Shown here: one piece after another, positions 35,795 through 48,405 of the stretch
How the letters are laid out: each line of letters begins with the position of its first letter
Position numbering within the stretch: position 1 is the first letter of the stretch
Assembly: GCA_964057225.1 (NCBI GenBank)
Contig: OZ059894.1
Span: 3,286,001 to 3,350,000, forward strand
Reading direction: 5' to 3'
DNA from: Auanema rhodensis
Taxonomy: Eukaryota; Nematoda; Chromadorea; Rhabditida; Rhabditidae
DNA length: 64,000 bases
The notes under the pieces: generated by a model
Told to the model about the DNA's origin: nothing
The model's database searches: none
What the model saw: only the letters and a program-made list of their open reading frames with translations
Made by a program: the position numbers and the translations under genes

Positions 35795-36847
35795 TATCAG
35801 TTGATATCTCGGTGCATTTTTAAGCTAGCGCAAATATGATAACATAGATCGACGCAGCTTAAAAATCCGCATCGAATGCACTATACTACATTAAGAAACG
35901 CTTAAAATAAAAATTAGTTATGATCGTTTGAAAAATGATGCATTAGTGTATGTTGAGTTTCCATGTACACTCAACATTGCTTCCAAAAACATTTTGACAA
36001 AAATTTTCCCGAAAAATTTCAAAATAATTTCACGAAAAGTAGATGTTTTTAGATTCCTTTTTTCAAGGCGAAGACGACGGACGATGTTATTCAACGTAAA
36101 AATTAGTTCTTTAGGGTGAAAATCGAGGATATAGGTGTGAACTTATATCAGTTGATATCTCGGTGCATTTTTAAGCTAGCGCAAATCTGATAACACAGAT
36201 CGACGCAGCTTAAAAATCCGCATCGAATGCACTATACTACATTAAGAAACGCTTAAAATAAAAATTAGTTATGATCGTTTGAAAAATGATGCATTAGTGT
36301 ATGTTGAGTTTCCATGTACACTCAACATTGCTTCCAAAAACATTTTGACAAAAATTTTTTCGAAAAATTTCAAAATAGTTAAGCAAAAAGTAGATGTTTT
36401 TAGATTCCTTTTTTCAAGGCAAAAACGATGGACAATGTTATTCAACGAAAAAAGTAAATCTTCAGGGTGAAAATCGAGGATATAAGTTTGAACATATATC
36501 AGTTGATATCTCGGTGCATTTTTAAGCTAGCGCAAATCTGATAACACAGATCGACGCAGCTCAAAAATCTACATCGAATGCACTATACTTCATTAAGAAA
36601 TGCTCAAAACAAAAATTAGTTATGATCGTTTGAAAAATGATGCATTATTGTATGTTGAGTTTCCATGTACACTCAACATTGCTTCCAAAAACATTTTGAC
36701 AAAAATTTTCCCGGAAAATTTCAAAATAATTTCACGAAAAGTAGATGTTTTTAGATTTATTTTTTCGAGGCGAAGATGATGGACAATGTATTTCAGCGAA
36801 AAAATAAACTCTTCAGGGTGAAAATCGAGGATATAAGTGTGAACAAA

Positions 36848-38448
36848 TATCAGTTGATATCTCGGTGCATTTTTAAGCTAGCGCAAATCTGATAACACAG
36901 ATCGACGCAGCTCAAAAATCTACATCGAATGCACTATACTTCATTAAGAAATGCTCAATACAAAAATTAGTTATGATCGTTTGGAAAATGATGCATTACT
37001 GTATGTTGAGTTTCAATGTACACTCAACATTGCTTCCAAAAACATTTTGACAAAAATTTTCCCGAAAAATTTCAAAATAATTTCACGAAAAGTAGATGTT
37101 TTTAGATTCCTTTTTTCAAGGCGAAGACGATGGACAATGTTATTCAGCGAAAAAATTAACTCTTCAGTGTGAAAATCGAGAAAAATGATGCATTACTGTA
37201 TGTTGAGTTTCAATGTACACTCAACATTGCTTCCAAAAACATTTTGACAAAAGTTTTCCCGAAAAATTTCAAAATAATTTCACGAAAAGTAGATGTTTTT
37301 AGATTTCTTTTTTCGAGGCGAAGATGATGGACAATGTTATTCAGCGAAAAAATAAACTCTTCAGGGTGAAAATCGAGGATATAAGTGTGAACATATATCA
37401 GTTGATATCTCGGTGCATTTTTAAGCTAGCGCAAATCTGATAACACAGATCGACGCAGCTCAAAAATCTACATCGAATGCACTATACTTCATTAAGAAAT
37501 GCTCAATACCAAAATTAGTTATGATCGTTTGGAAAATGATGCATTACTGTATGTTGAGTTTCAATGTACACTCAACATTGCTTCCAAAAACATTTTGACA
37601 AATATTTTCCCGAAAAATTTCGAAATAATTTCACGAAAAGTATATGTTTTTAGATTCCTTTTTTCAAGGCGAAGACGATAGACAATGTTATTCAGCGAAA
37701 AAATTAACTCTCCAGGGTGAAAATAGAGGATATAAGTGTGAACCGATAACAGTTGATATCTCGGTGCATTTTTAAGCTAGCGCAAATATGATAACATAGA
37801 TCGACGCAGCTTAAAAATCCGCATTGAATGCACTATACTACATTGAGAAAAGCTTAATACAAAAATTAGTTATGATCGTTTGAAAAATGATGCATTACTG
37901 TATGTTGAGTTTCCATGTACACTCAACATTGCTTCCAAAAACATTTTGACAAAAATTTTCCCGAAAAATTTCTAGATAATTTCACAAAAAGTAGATGTTT
38001 TTAGATTCCTTTTTTCAAGGCGAAGACGACGGACAATGTTATTCAACGTAAAAATTAGTTCTTTAGGGTGAAAATCGAGGATATAGGTGTAAACTTATAT
38101 CAGTTGATATCTCGGTGCATTTTTAAGCTAGCGCAAATCTGATAACACAGATCGACGCAGCTTAAAAATCCGCATCGAATGCACTATACTACATTGAGAA
38201 ACGCTTAATATAAAAATTAGTTATGATCGTTTGAAAAATGATGCATTAGTGTATGTTGAGTTTCCATGTACACTCAACATTGCTTCCAAAAACATTTTGA
38301 CAAAAATTTTTTCGAAAAATTTCAAAATAGTTTAGCAAAAAGTAGATGTTTTTAGATTCCTTTTTTCAAGGCAAAAACGATGGACAATGTTATTCAACGA
38401 AAAAAGTAAATCTTCAGGGTGAAAATCGAGGATACAAGTGTGAACATA
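36848..38448 (+). repeat. Bridge from HOR-3 to HOR-4 (1601 bp, 4 full + 1 short)
   Basis: Order: 36848, short 37181-37377, 37396, 37747, 38098. The monomer at 36848 looks like the HOR-3 opening monomer but reads CATCGAATG rather than CATCAAATG, and its short has TTTTCCCG rather than the T run. Monomers 37396, 37747 and 38098 already have HOR-4 markers (GTATATG, AAATAGAGG, GATAACAG, and TTGAGAAACGC). Confidence 0.85.
37181..37377 (+). repeat. Short monomer (197 bp)
   Basis: AAAAGTTTTCCCG: it has the A to G change of the T8 form without the T expansion, so it may represent the precursor or a repaired version. Tail alpha. Confidence 0.92.
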
Positions 38449-38781
38449 TATCAGTTGATTTCTCGGTGCATTTTTAAGCTAGCGCAAATATGATAACATA
38501 GATCGACGCAGCTTAAAAATCCGCATTGAATGCACTATACTATATTGAGAAAAGCTTAATACAAAAATTAGTTATGATCGTTTGAAAAATGATGCATTAC
38601 TGTATGTTGAGTTTCAATGTACACTCAACATTGCTTCCAAAAACATTTTGACAAAAATTTTCCCGGAAAATTTCAAAATAATTTCACGAAAAGTAGATGT
38701 TTTTAGATTCCTTTTTTCAAGGCGAAGACGATGGACAATGTTATTCAGCGAAAAAATTAACTCTTCAGTGTGAAAATCGAG

Positions 38782-38978
38782 AAAAATGATGCATTACTGT
38801 ATGTTGAGTTTCAATGTACACTCAACATTGCTTCCAAAAACATTTTGACAAAAATTTTCCCGAAAAATTTCAAAATAATTTCACGAAAAGTAGATGTTTT
38901 TAGATTCCCTTTTTCGAGGCGAAGATGATGGACAATGTTATTCAGCGAAAAAATAAACTCTTCAGGGTGAAAATCGAG
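38782..38978 (+). repeat. Short monomer (197 bp), tail gamma, haplotype A
   Basis: Tail gamma: ATTCCCTTTTTCGAGGCGAAG.. class with ATAAACTC. Confidence 0.92.
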
Positions 38979-39698
38979 GATATAAGTGTGAACATATATC
39001 AGTTGATATCTCGGTGCATTTTTAAGCTAGCGCAAATCTGATAACACAGATCGACGCAGCTCAAAAATCCGCATTGAATGCACTATACTTCATTGAGAAA
39101 AGCTCAATACCAAAATTAGTTATGATCGTTTGAAAAATGATGCATTATTGTATGTTGAGTTTCCATGTACACTCAACATTGCTTCCAAAAACATTTTGAC
39201 AAAAATTTTCCCGGAAAATTTCAAAATAATTTCACGAAAAGTAGATGTTTTTAGATTCCTTTTTTCAAGGCAAAAACGATGGACAATGTTATTCAACGAA
39301 AAAAGTAAATCTTCAGGGTGAAAATCGAGGATATAAGTGTGAACATATATCAGTTGATATCTCGGTGCATTTTTAAGCTAGCGCAAATCTGATAACACAG
39401 ATCGACGCAGCTCAAAAATCTACATCGAATGCACTATACTTCATTAAGAAATGCTCAATACCAAAATTAGTTATGATCGTTTGGAAAATGATGCATTACT
39501 GTATGTTGAGTTTCAATGTACACTCAACATTGCTTCCAAAAACATTTTGACAAAAATTTTCCCGAAAAATTTCGAAATAATTTCACGAAAAATATATGTT
39601 TTTAGATTCCTTTTTTCAAGGCGAAGACGATAGACAATGTTATTCAGCGAAAAAATTAACTCTCCATTGTGAAAATAGAGGATATAAGTGTGAACCGA

Positions 39699-40049
39699 TA
39701 ACAGTTGATATCTCGGTGCATTTTTAAGCTAGCGCAAATATGATAACATAGATCGACGCAGCTTAAAAATCCGCATTGAATGCACTATACTACATTGAGA
39801 AAAGCTTAATACAAAAATTAGTTATGATCGTTTGAAAAATGATGCATTACTGTATGTTGAGTTTCCATGTACACTCAACATTGCTTCCAAAAACATTTTG
39901 ACAAAAATTTTTTCGAAAAATTTCAAAATAATTTAGCGAAAAGTAGATGTTTTTAGATTCCTTTTTTCAAGGCAAAAACGATGGACAATGTTATTCAACG
40001 AAAAAAGTAAATCTTCAGGGTGAAAATCGAGGATACAAGTGTGAACATA
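39699..40049 (+). repeat. Fusion monomer deleting 351 bp from HOR-4 copy 1
   Basis: The 5' part (GATAACAG, ATATG, CCGCATTG, AAAAGCTT, ACTG) matches 41300; the 3' part (TTTTTTCG core, CAAAAACG, ACAAGTG) matches 41651. The switch lies between the ACTG at about 39847 and the TTTTTTCG at about 39908. The core TAATTTAGCG differs slightly from TAGTTTAGCA in the presumed donor. Confidence 0.85.
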
Positions 40050-42001
40050 TATCAGTTGATTTCTCGGTGCATTTTTAAGCTAGCGCAAATATGATAACAT
40101 AGATCGACGCAGCTTAAAAATCCGCATTGAATGCACTATACTATATTGAGAAAAGCTTAATACAAAAATTAGTTATGATCGTTTGAAAAATGATGCATTA
40201 CTGTATGTTGAGTTTCAATGTACACTCAACATTGCTTCCAAAAACATTTTGACAAAAATTTTCCCGGAAAATTTCAAAATAATTTCACGAAAAGTAGATG
40301 TTTTTAGATTCCTTTTTTCAAGGCGAAGACGATGGACAATGTTATTCAGCGAAAAAATTAACTCTTCAGTGTGAAAATCGAGAAAAATGATGCATTACTG
40401 TATGTTGAGTTTCAATGTACACTCAACATTGCTTCCAAAAACATTTTGACAAAAATTTTCCCGAAAAATTTCAAAATAATTTCACGAAAAGTAGATGTTT
40501 TTAGATTCCCTTTTTCGAGGCAAAGATGATGGACAATGTTATTCAGCGAAAAAATAAACTCTTCAGGGTGAAAATCGAGGATATAAGTGTGAACATATAT
40601 CAGTTGATATCTCGGTGCATTTTTAAGCTAGCGCAAATCTGATAACACAGATCGACGCAGCTCAAAAATCCGCATTGAATGCACTATACTTCATTGAGAA
40701 AAGCTCAATACCAAAATTAGTTATGATCGTTTGAAAAATGATGCATTATTGTATGTTGAGTTTCCATGTACACTCAACATTGCTTCCAAAAACATTTTGA
40801 CAAAAATTTTCCCGGAGAATTTCAAAATAATTTCACGAAAAGTAGATGTTTTTAGATTCCTTTTTTCAAGGCAAAAACGATGGACAATGTTATTCAACGA
40901 AAAAAGTGAATCTTCAGGGTGAAAATCGAGGATATAAGTGTGAACATATATCAGTTGATATCTCGGTGCATTTTTAAGCTAGCGCAAATCTGATAACACA
41001 GATCGACGCAGCTCAAAAATCTACATCGAATGCACTATACTTCATTAAGAAATGCTCAATACCAAAATTAGTTATGATCGTTTGGAAAATGATGCATTAC
41101 TGTATGTTGAGTTTCAATGTACACTCAACATTGCTTCCAAAAACATTTTGACAAAAATTTTCCCGAAAAATTTCGAAATAATTTCACGAAAAGTATATGT
41201 TTTTAGATTCCTTTTTTCAAGGCGAAGACGATAGACAATGTTATTCAGCGAAAAAATTAACTCTCCAGGGTGAAAATAGAGGATATAAGTGTGAACCGAT
41301 AACAGTTGATATCTCGGTGCATTTTTAAGCTAGCGCAAATATGATAACATAGATCGACGCAGCTTAAAAATCCGCATTGAATGCACTATACTACATTGAG
41401 AAAAGCTTAATACAAAAATTAGTTATGATCGTTTGAAAAATGATGCATTACTGTATGTTGAGTTTCCATGTACACTCAACATTGCTTCCAAAAACATTTT
41501 GACAAAAATTTTCCCGAAAAATTTCTAGATAATTTCACAAAAAGTAGATGTTTTTAGATTCCTTTTTTCAAGGCGAAGACGACGGACAATGTTATTCAAC
41601 GTAAAAATTAGTTCTTTAGGGTGAAAATCGAGGATATAGGTGTGAACTTATATCAGTTGATATCTCGGTGCATTTTTAAGCTAGCGCAAATCTGATAACA
41701 CAGATCGACGCAGCCTAAAAATCCGCATCGAATGCACTATACTACATTGAGAAACGCTTAATATAAAAATTAGTTATGATCGTTTGAAAAATGATGCATT
41801 AGTGTATGTTGAGTTTCCATGTACACTCAACATTGCTTCCAAAAACATTTTGACAAAAATTTTTTCGAAAAATTTCAAAATAGTTTAGCAAAAAGTAGAT
41901 GTTTTTAGATTCCTTTTTTCAAGGCAAAAACGATGGACAATGTTATTCAACGAAAAAAGTAAATCTTCAGGGTGAAAATCGAGGATACAAGTGTGAACAT
42001 A
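40050..42001 (+). repeat. HOR-4 copy 2, haplotype B (1952 bp)
   Basis: Order: 40050, short 40383-40579, 40598, 40949, 41300, 41651. Haplotype B trio: CGAGGCAAAG in the short, CCCGGAGAAT at 40598, CTCCAGGG at 40949. It also has a private GTGAATC near 40911. Confidence 0.92.
40383..40579 (+). repeat. Short monomer (197 bp), tail gamma, haplotype B
   Basis: CGAGGCAAAG in the tail marks haplotype B. Confidence 0.93.
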
Positions 42002-43953
42002 TATCAGTTGATTTCTCGGTGCATTTTTAAGCTAGCGCAAATATGATAACATAGATCGACGCAGCTTAAAAATCCGCATTGAATGCACTATACTATATTG
42101 AGAAAAGCTTAATACAAAAATTAGTTATGATCGTTTGAAAAATGATGCATTACTGTATGTTGAGTTTCAATGTACACTCAACATTGCTTCCAAAAACATT
42201 TTGACAAAAATTTTCCCGGAAAATTTCAAAATAATTTCACGAAAAGTAGATGTTTTTAGATTCCTTTTTTCAAGGCGAAGACGATGGACAATGTTATTCA
42301 GCGAAAAAATTAACTCTTCAGTGTGAAAATCGAGAAAAATGATGCATTACTGTATGTTGAGTTTCAATGTACACTCAACATTGCTTCCAAAAACATTTTG
42401 ACAAAAATTTTCCCGAAAAATTTCAAAATAATTTCACGAAAAGTAGATGTTTTTAGATTCCCTTTTTCGAGGCGAAGATGATGGACAATGTTATTCAGCG
42501 AAAAAATAAACTCTTCAGGGTGAAAATCGAGGATATAAGTGTGAACATATATCAGTTGATATCTCGGTGCATTTTTAAGCTAGCGCAAATCTGATAACAC
42601 AGATCGACGCAGCTCAAAAATCCGCATTGAATGCACTATACTTCATTGAGAAAAGCTCAATACCAAAATTAGTTATGATCGTTTGAAAAATGATGCATTA
42701 TTGTATGTTGAGTTTCCATGTACACTCAACATTGCTTCCAAAAACATTTTGACAAAAATTTTCCCGGAAAATTTCAAAATAATTTCACGAAAAGTAGATG
42801 TTTTTAGATTCCTTTTTTCAAGGCAAAAACGATGGACAATGTTATTCAACGAAAAAAGTAAATCTTCAGGGTGAAAATCGAGGATATAAGTGTGAACATA
42901 TATCAGTTGATATCTCGGTGCATTTTTAAGCTAGCGCAAATCTGATAACACAGATCGACGCAGCTCAAAAATCTACATCGAATGCACTATACTTCATTAA
43001 GAAATGCTCAATACCAAAATTAGTTATGATCGTTTGGAAAATGATGCATTACTGTATGTTGAGTTTCAATGTACACTCAACATTGCTTCCAAAAACATTT
43101 TGACAAAAATTTTCCCGAAAAATTTCGAAATAATTTCACGAAAAGTATATGTTTTTAGATTCCTTTTTTCAAGGCGAAGACGATAGACAATGTTATTCAG
43201 CGAAAAAATTAACTCTCCATTGTGAAAATAGAGGATATAAGTGTGAACCGATAACAGTTGATATCTCGGTGCATTTTTAAGCTAGCGCAAATATGATAAC
43301 ATAGATCGACGCAGCTTAAAAATCCGCATTGAATGCACTATACTACATTGAGAAAAGCTTAATACAAAAATTAGTTATGATCGTTTGAAAAATGATGCAT
43401 TACTGTATGTTGAGTTTCCATGTACACTCAACATTGCTTCCAAAAACATTTTGACAAAAATTTTCCCGAAAAATTTCTAGATAATTTCACAAAAAGTAGA
43501 TGTTTTTAGATTCCTTTTTTCAAGGCGAAGACGACGGACAATGTTATTCAACGTAAAAATTAGTTCTTTAGGGTGAAAATCGAGGATATAGGTGTGAACT
43601 TATATCAGTTGATATCTCGGTGCATTTTTAAGCTAGCGCAAATCTGATAACACAGATCGACGCAGCCTAAAAATCCGCATCGAATGCACTATACTACATT
43701 GAGAAACGCTTAATATAAAAATTAGTTATGATCGTTTGAAAAATGATGCATTAGTGTATGTTGAGTTTCCATGTACACTCAACATTGCTTCCAAAAACAT
43801 TTTGACAAAAATTTTTTCGAAAAATTTCAAAATAGTTTAGCAAAAAGTAGATGTTTTTAGATTCCTTTTTTCAAGGCAAAAACGATGGACAATGTTATTC
43901 AACGAAAAAAGTAAATCTTCAGGGTGAAAATCGAGGATACAAGTGTGAACATA
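42002..43953 (+). repeat. HOR-4 copy 3, haplotype A (1952 bp)
   Basis: Order: 42002, short 42335-42531, 42550, 42901, 43252, 43603. Haplotype A trio as in copy 1: CGAGGCGAAG, CCCGGAAAAT, CTCCATTGTG. Unlike copy 1 it has both separate monomers at its end. Confidence 0.92.
42335..42531 (+). repeat. Short monomer (197 bp), tail gamma, haplotype A
   Basis: CGAGGCGAAG in the tail marks haplotype A. Confidence 0.93.
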
Positions 43954-45905
43954 TATCAGTTGATTTCTCGGTGCATTTTTAAGCTAGCGCAAATATGATA
44001 ACATAGATCGACGCAGCTTAAAAATCCGCATTGAATGCACTATACTATATTGAGAAAAGCTTAATACAAAAATTAGTTATGATCGTTTGAAAAATGATGC
44101 ATTACTGTATGTTGAGTTTCAATGTACACTCAACATTGCTTCCAAAAACATTTTGACAAAAATTTTCCCGGAAAATTTCAAAATAATTTCACGAAAAGTA
44201 GATGTTTTTAGATTCCTTTTTTCAAGGCGAAGACGATGGACAATGTTATTCAGCGAAAAAATTAACTCTTCAGTGTGAAAATCGAGAAAAATGATGCATT
44301 ACTGTATGTTGAGTTTCAATGTACACTCAACATTGCTTCCAAAAACATTTTGACAAAAATTTTCCCGAAAAATTTCAAAATAATTTCACGAAAAGTAGAT
44401 GTTTTTAGATTCCCTTTTTCGAGGCAAAGATGATGGACAATGTTATTCAGCGAAAAAATAAACTCTTCAGGGTGAAAATCGAGGATATAAGTGTGAACAT
44501 ATATCAGTTGATATCTCGGTGCATTTTTAAGCTAGCGCAAATCTGATAACACAGATCGACGCAGCTCAAAAATCCGCATTGAATGCACTATACTTCATTG
44601 AGAAAAGCTCAATACCAAAATTAGTTATGATCGTTTGAAAAATGATGCATTATTGTATGTTGAGTTTCCATGTACACTCAACATTGCTTCCAAAAACATT
44701 TTGACAAAAATTTTCCCGGAGAATTTCAAAATAATTTCACGAAAAGTAGATGTTTTTAGATTCCTTTTTTCAAGGCAAAAACGATGGACAATGTTATTCA
44801 ACGAAAAAAGTAAATCTTCAGGGTGAAAATCGAGGATATAAGTGTGAACATATATCAGTTGATATCTCGGTGCATTTTTAAGCTAGCGCAAATCTGATAA
44901 CACAGATCGACGCAGCTCAAAAATCTACATCGAATGCACTATACTTCATTAAGAAATGCTCAATACCAAAATTAGTTATGATCGTTTGGAAAATGATGCA
45001 TTACTGTATGTTGAGTTTCAATGTACACTCAACATTGCTTCCAAAAACATTTTGACAAAAATTTTCCCGAAAAATTTCGAAATAATTTCACGAAAAGTAT
45101 ATGTTTTTAGATTCCTTTTTTCAAGGCGAAGACGATAGACAATGTTATTCAGCGAAAAAATTAACTCTCCAGGGTGAAAATAGAGGATATAAGTGTGAAC
45201 CGATAACAGTTGATATCTCGGTGCATTTTTAAGCTAGCGCAAATATGATAACATAGATCGACGCAGCTTAAAAATCCGCATTGAATGCACTATACTACAT
45301 TGAGAAAAGCTTAATACAAAAATTAGTTATGATCGTTTGAAAAATGATGCATTACTGTATGTTGAGTTTCCATGTACACTCAACATTGCTTCCAAAAACA
45401 TTTTGACAAAAATTTTCCCGAAAAATTTCTAGATAATTTCACAAAAAGTAGATGTTTTTAGATTCCTTTTTTCAAGGCGAAGACGACGGACAATGTTATT
45501 CAACGTAAAAATTAGTTCTTTAGGGTGAAAATCGAGGATATAGGTGTGAACTTATATCAGTTGATATCTCGGTGCATTTTTAAGCTAGCGCAAATCTGAT
45601 AACACAGATCGACGCAGCCTAAAAATCCGCATCGAATGCACTATACTACATTGAGAAACGCTTAATATAAAAATTAGTTATGATCGTTTGAAAAATGATG
45701 CATTAGTGTATGTTGAGTTTCCATGTACACTCAACATTGCTTCCAAAAACATTTTGACAAAAATTTTTTCGAAAAATTTCAAAATAGTTTAGCAAAAAGT
45801 AGATATTTTTAGATTCCTTTTTTCAAGGCAAAAACGATGGACAATGTTATTCAACGAAAAAAGTAAATCTTCAGGGTGAAAATCGAGGATACAAGTGTGA
45901 ACATA
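43954..45905 (+). repeat. HOR-4 copy 4, haplotype B (1952 bp)
   Basis: Order: 43954, short 44287-44483, 44502, 44853, 45204, 45555. Haplotype B trio as in copy 2. Private change: GTAGATATTTTT near 45800. Confidence 0.92.
44287..44483 (+). repeat. Short monomer (197 bp), tail gamma, haplotype B
   Basis: CGAGGCAAAG in the tail. Confidence 0.93.
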
Positions 45906-46453
45906 TATCAGTTGATTTCTCGGTGCATTTTTAAGCTAGCGCAAATATGATAACATAGATCGACGCAGCTTAAAAATCCGCATTGAATGCACTATACTAT
46001 ATTGAGAAAAGCTTAATACAAAAATTAGTTATGATCGTTTGAAAAATGATGCATTACTGTATGTTGAGTTTCAATGTACACTCAACATTGCTTCCAAAAA
46101 CATTTTGACAAAAATTTTCCCGGAAAATTTCAAAATAATTTCACGAAAAGTAGATGTTTTTAGATTCCTTTTTTCAAGGCGAAGACGATGGACAATGTTA
46201 TTCAGCGAAAAAATTAACTCTTCAGTGTGAAAATCGAGAAAAATGATGCATTACTGTATGTTGAGTTTCCATGTACACTCAACATTGCTTCCAAAAACAT
46301 TTTGACAAAAATTTTTTCGAAAAATTTCAAAATAGTTTAGCAAAAAGTAGATGTTTTTAGATTCCTTTTTTCAAGGCAAAAACGATGGACAATGTTATTC
46401 AACGAAAAAAGTAAATCTTCAGGGTGAAAATCGAGGATACAAGTGTGAACATA
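45906..46453 (+). repeat. Inserted full + hybrid short duplication in HOR-4 (548 bp)
   Basis: Monomer 45906 (TTGATTTCTC, TATATTGAG) plus short 46239-46435. The short starts with the usual junction and CATTACTG, then switches to TTTCCATG, TTTTTTCG, TAGTTTAGC, CAAAAACG and ACAAGTG, which belong to the last full monomer of the HOR. The next monomer, 46454, restarts HOR-4. Confidence 0.9.
46239..46435 (+). repeat. Short monomer (197 bp), hybrid with a full-monomer body
   Basis: Normal short junction and CATTACTG, then TTTCCATG and a TTTTTTCG/TAGTTTAGC/CAAAAACG body as in 45555. The switch lies within about 20 bp, between 46250 and 46270, at the left arm of the inverted repeat. Confidence 0.92.
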
Positions 46454-48405
46454 TATCAGTTGATTTCTCGGTGCATTTTTAAGCTAGCGCAAATATGATA
46501 ACATAGATCGACGCAGCTTAAAAATCCGCATTGAATGCACTATACTATATTGAGAAAAGCTTAATACAAAAATTAGTTATGATCGTTTGAAAAATGATGC
46601 ATTACTGTATGTTGAGTTTCAATGTACACTCAACATTGCTTCCAAAAACATTTTGACAAAAATTTTCCCGGAAAATTTCAAAATAATTTCACGAAAAGTA
46701 GATGTTTTTAGATTCCTTTTTTCAAGGCGAAGACGATGGACAATGTTATTCAGCGAAAAAATTAACTCTTCAGTGTGAAAATCGAGAAAAATGATGCATT
46801 ACTGTATGTTGAGTTTCAATGTACACTCAACATTGCTTCCAAAAACATTTTGACAAAAATTTTCCCGAAAAATTTCAAAATAATTTCACGAAAAGTAGAT
46901 GTTTTTAGATTCCCTTTTTCGAGGCAAAGATGATGGACAATGTTATTCAGCGAAAAAATAAACTCTTCAGGGTGAAAATCGAGGATATAAGTGTGAACAT
47001 ATATCAGTTGATATCTCGGTGCATTTTTAAGCTAGCGCAAATCTGATAACACAGATCGACGCAGCTCAAAAATCCGCATTGAATGCACTATACTTCATTG
47101 AGAAAAGCTCAATACCAAAATTAGTTATGATCGTTTGAAAAATGATGCATTATTGTATGTTGAGTTTCCATGTACACTCAACATTGCTTCCAAAAACATT
47201 TTGACAAAAATTTTCCCGGAGAATTTCAAAATAATTTCACGAAAAGTAGATGTTTTTAGATTCCTTTTTTCAAGGCAAAAACGATGGACAATGTTATTCA
47301 ACGAAAAAAGTAAATCTTCAGGGTGAAAATCGAGGATATAAGTGTGAACATATATCAGTTGATATCTCGGTGCATTTTTAAGCTAGCGCAAATCTGATAA
47401 CACAGATCGACGCAGCTCAAAAATCTACATCGAATGCACTATACTTCATTAAGAAATGCTCAATACCAAAATTAGTTATGATCGTTTGGAAAATGATGCA
47501 TTACTGTATGTTGAGTTTCAATGTACACTCAACATTGCTTCCAAAAACATTTTGACAAAAATTTTCCCGAAAAATTTCGAAATAATTTCACGAAAAGTAT
47601 ATGTTTTTAGATTCCTTTTTTCAAGGCGAAGACGATAGACAATGTTATTCAGCGAAAAAATTAACTCTCCAGGGTGAAAATAGAGGATATAAGTGTGAAC
47701 CGATAACAGTTGATATCTCGGTGCATTTTTAAGCTAGCGCAAATATGATAACATAGATCGACGCAGCTTAAAAATCCGCATTGAATGCACTATACTACAT
47801 TGAGAAAAGCTTAATACAAAAATTAGTTATGATCGTTTGAAAAATGATGCATTACTGTATGTTGAGTTTCCATGTACACTCAACATTGCTTCCAAAAACA
47901 TTTTGACAAAAATTTTCCCGAAAAATTTCTAGATAATTTCACAAAAAGTAGATGTTTTTAGATTCCTTTTTTCAAGGCGAAGACGACGGACAATGTTATT
48001 CAACGTAAAAATTAGTTCTTTAGGGTGAAAATCGAGGATATAGGTGTGAACTTATATCAGTTGATATCTCGGTGCATTTTTAAGCTAGCGCAAATCTGAT
48101 AACACAGATCGACGCAGCCTAAAAATCCGCATCGAATGCACTATACTACATTGAGAAACGCTTAATATAAAAATTAGTTATGATCGTTTGAAAAATGATG
48201 CATTAGTGTATGTTGAGTTTCCATGTACACTCAACATTGCTTCCAAAAACATTTTGACAAAAATTTTTTCGAAAAATTTCAAAATAGTTTAGCAAAAAGT
48301 AGATGTTTTTAGATTCCTTTTTTCAAGGCAAAAACGATGGACAATGTTATTCAACGAAAAAAGTAAATCTTCAGGGTGAAAATCGAGGATACAAGTGTGA
48401 ACATA
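46454..48405 (+). repeat. HOR-4 copy 5, haplotype B (1952 bp)
   Basis: Order: 46454, short 46787-46983, 47002, 47353, 47704, 48055. Haplotype B trio: CGAGGCAAAG, CCCGGAGAAT, CTCCAGGG. It follows the 548-bp insertion directly after another haplotype B copy, so the alternation A-B-A-B is broken here. Confidence 0.92.
46787..46983 (+). repeat. Short monomer (197 bp), tail gamma, haplotype B
   Basis: CGAGGCAAAG in the tail. Confidence 0.93.

Larger units (their letters stand above)
34343..36847 (+). repeat. HOR-3 unit, 2505-bp recombinant form
   Basis: Order: 34343, short 34676-34875, 34894, short 35227-35423, 35442 (353 bp), 35795, 36146, 36497. The GGTTCATT and CTCAGTAC markers are gone: only one full monomer separates the shorts. 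The monomer at 35442 is a hybrid carrying a seven-T run. The monomer at 36146 joins a TAGTTAAGC core to a CAAAAACG tail. Confidence 0.88.
38449..40049 (+). repeat. HOR-4 copy 1, haplotype A, 1601-bp deletion form
   Basis: Order: 38449, short 38782-38978, 38997, 39348, 39699. The marker trio is haplotype A: CGAGGCGAAG in the short, CCCGGAAAAT at 38997, CTCCATTGTG at 39348. The final monomer, 39699, fuses two neighbouring HOR-4 monomers, so the copy is 351 bp shorter than the standard form. Confidence 0.9.
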
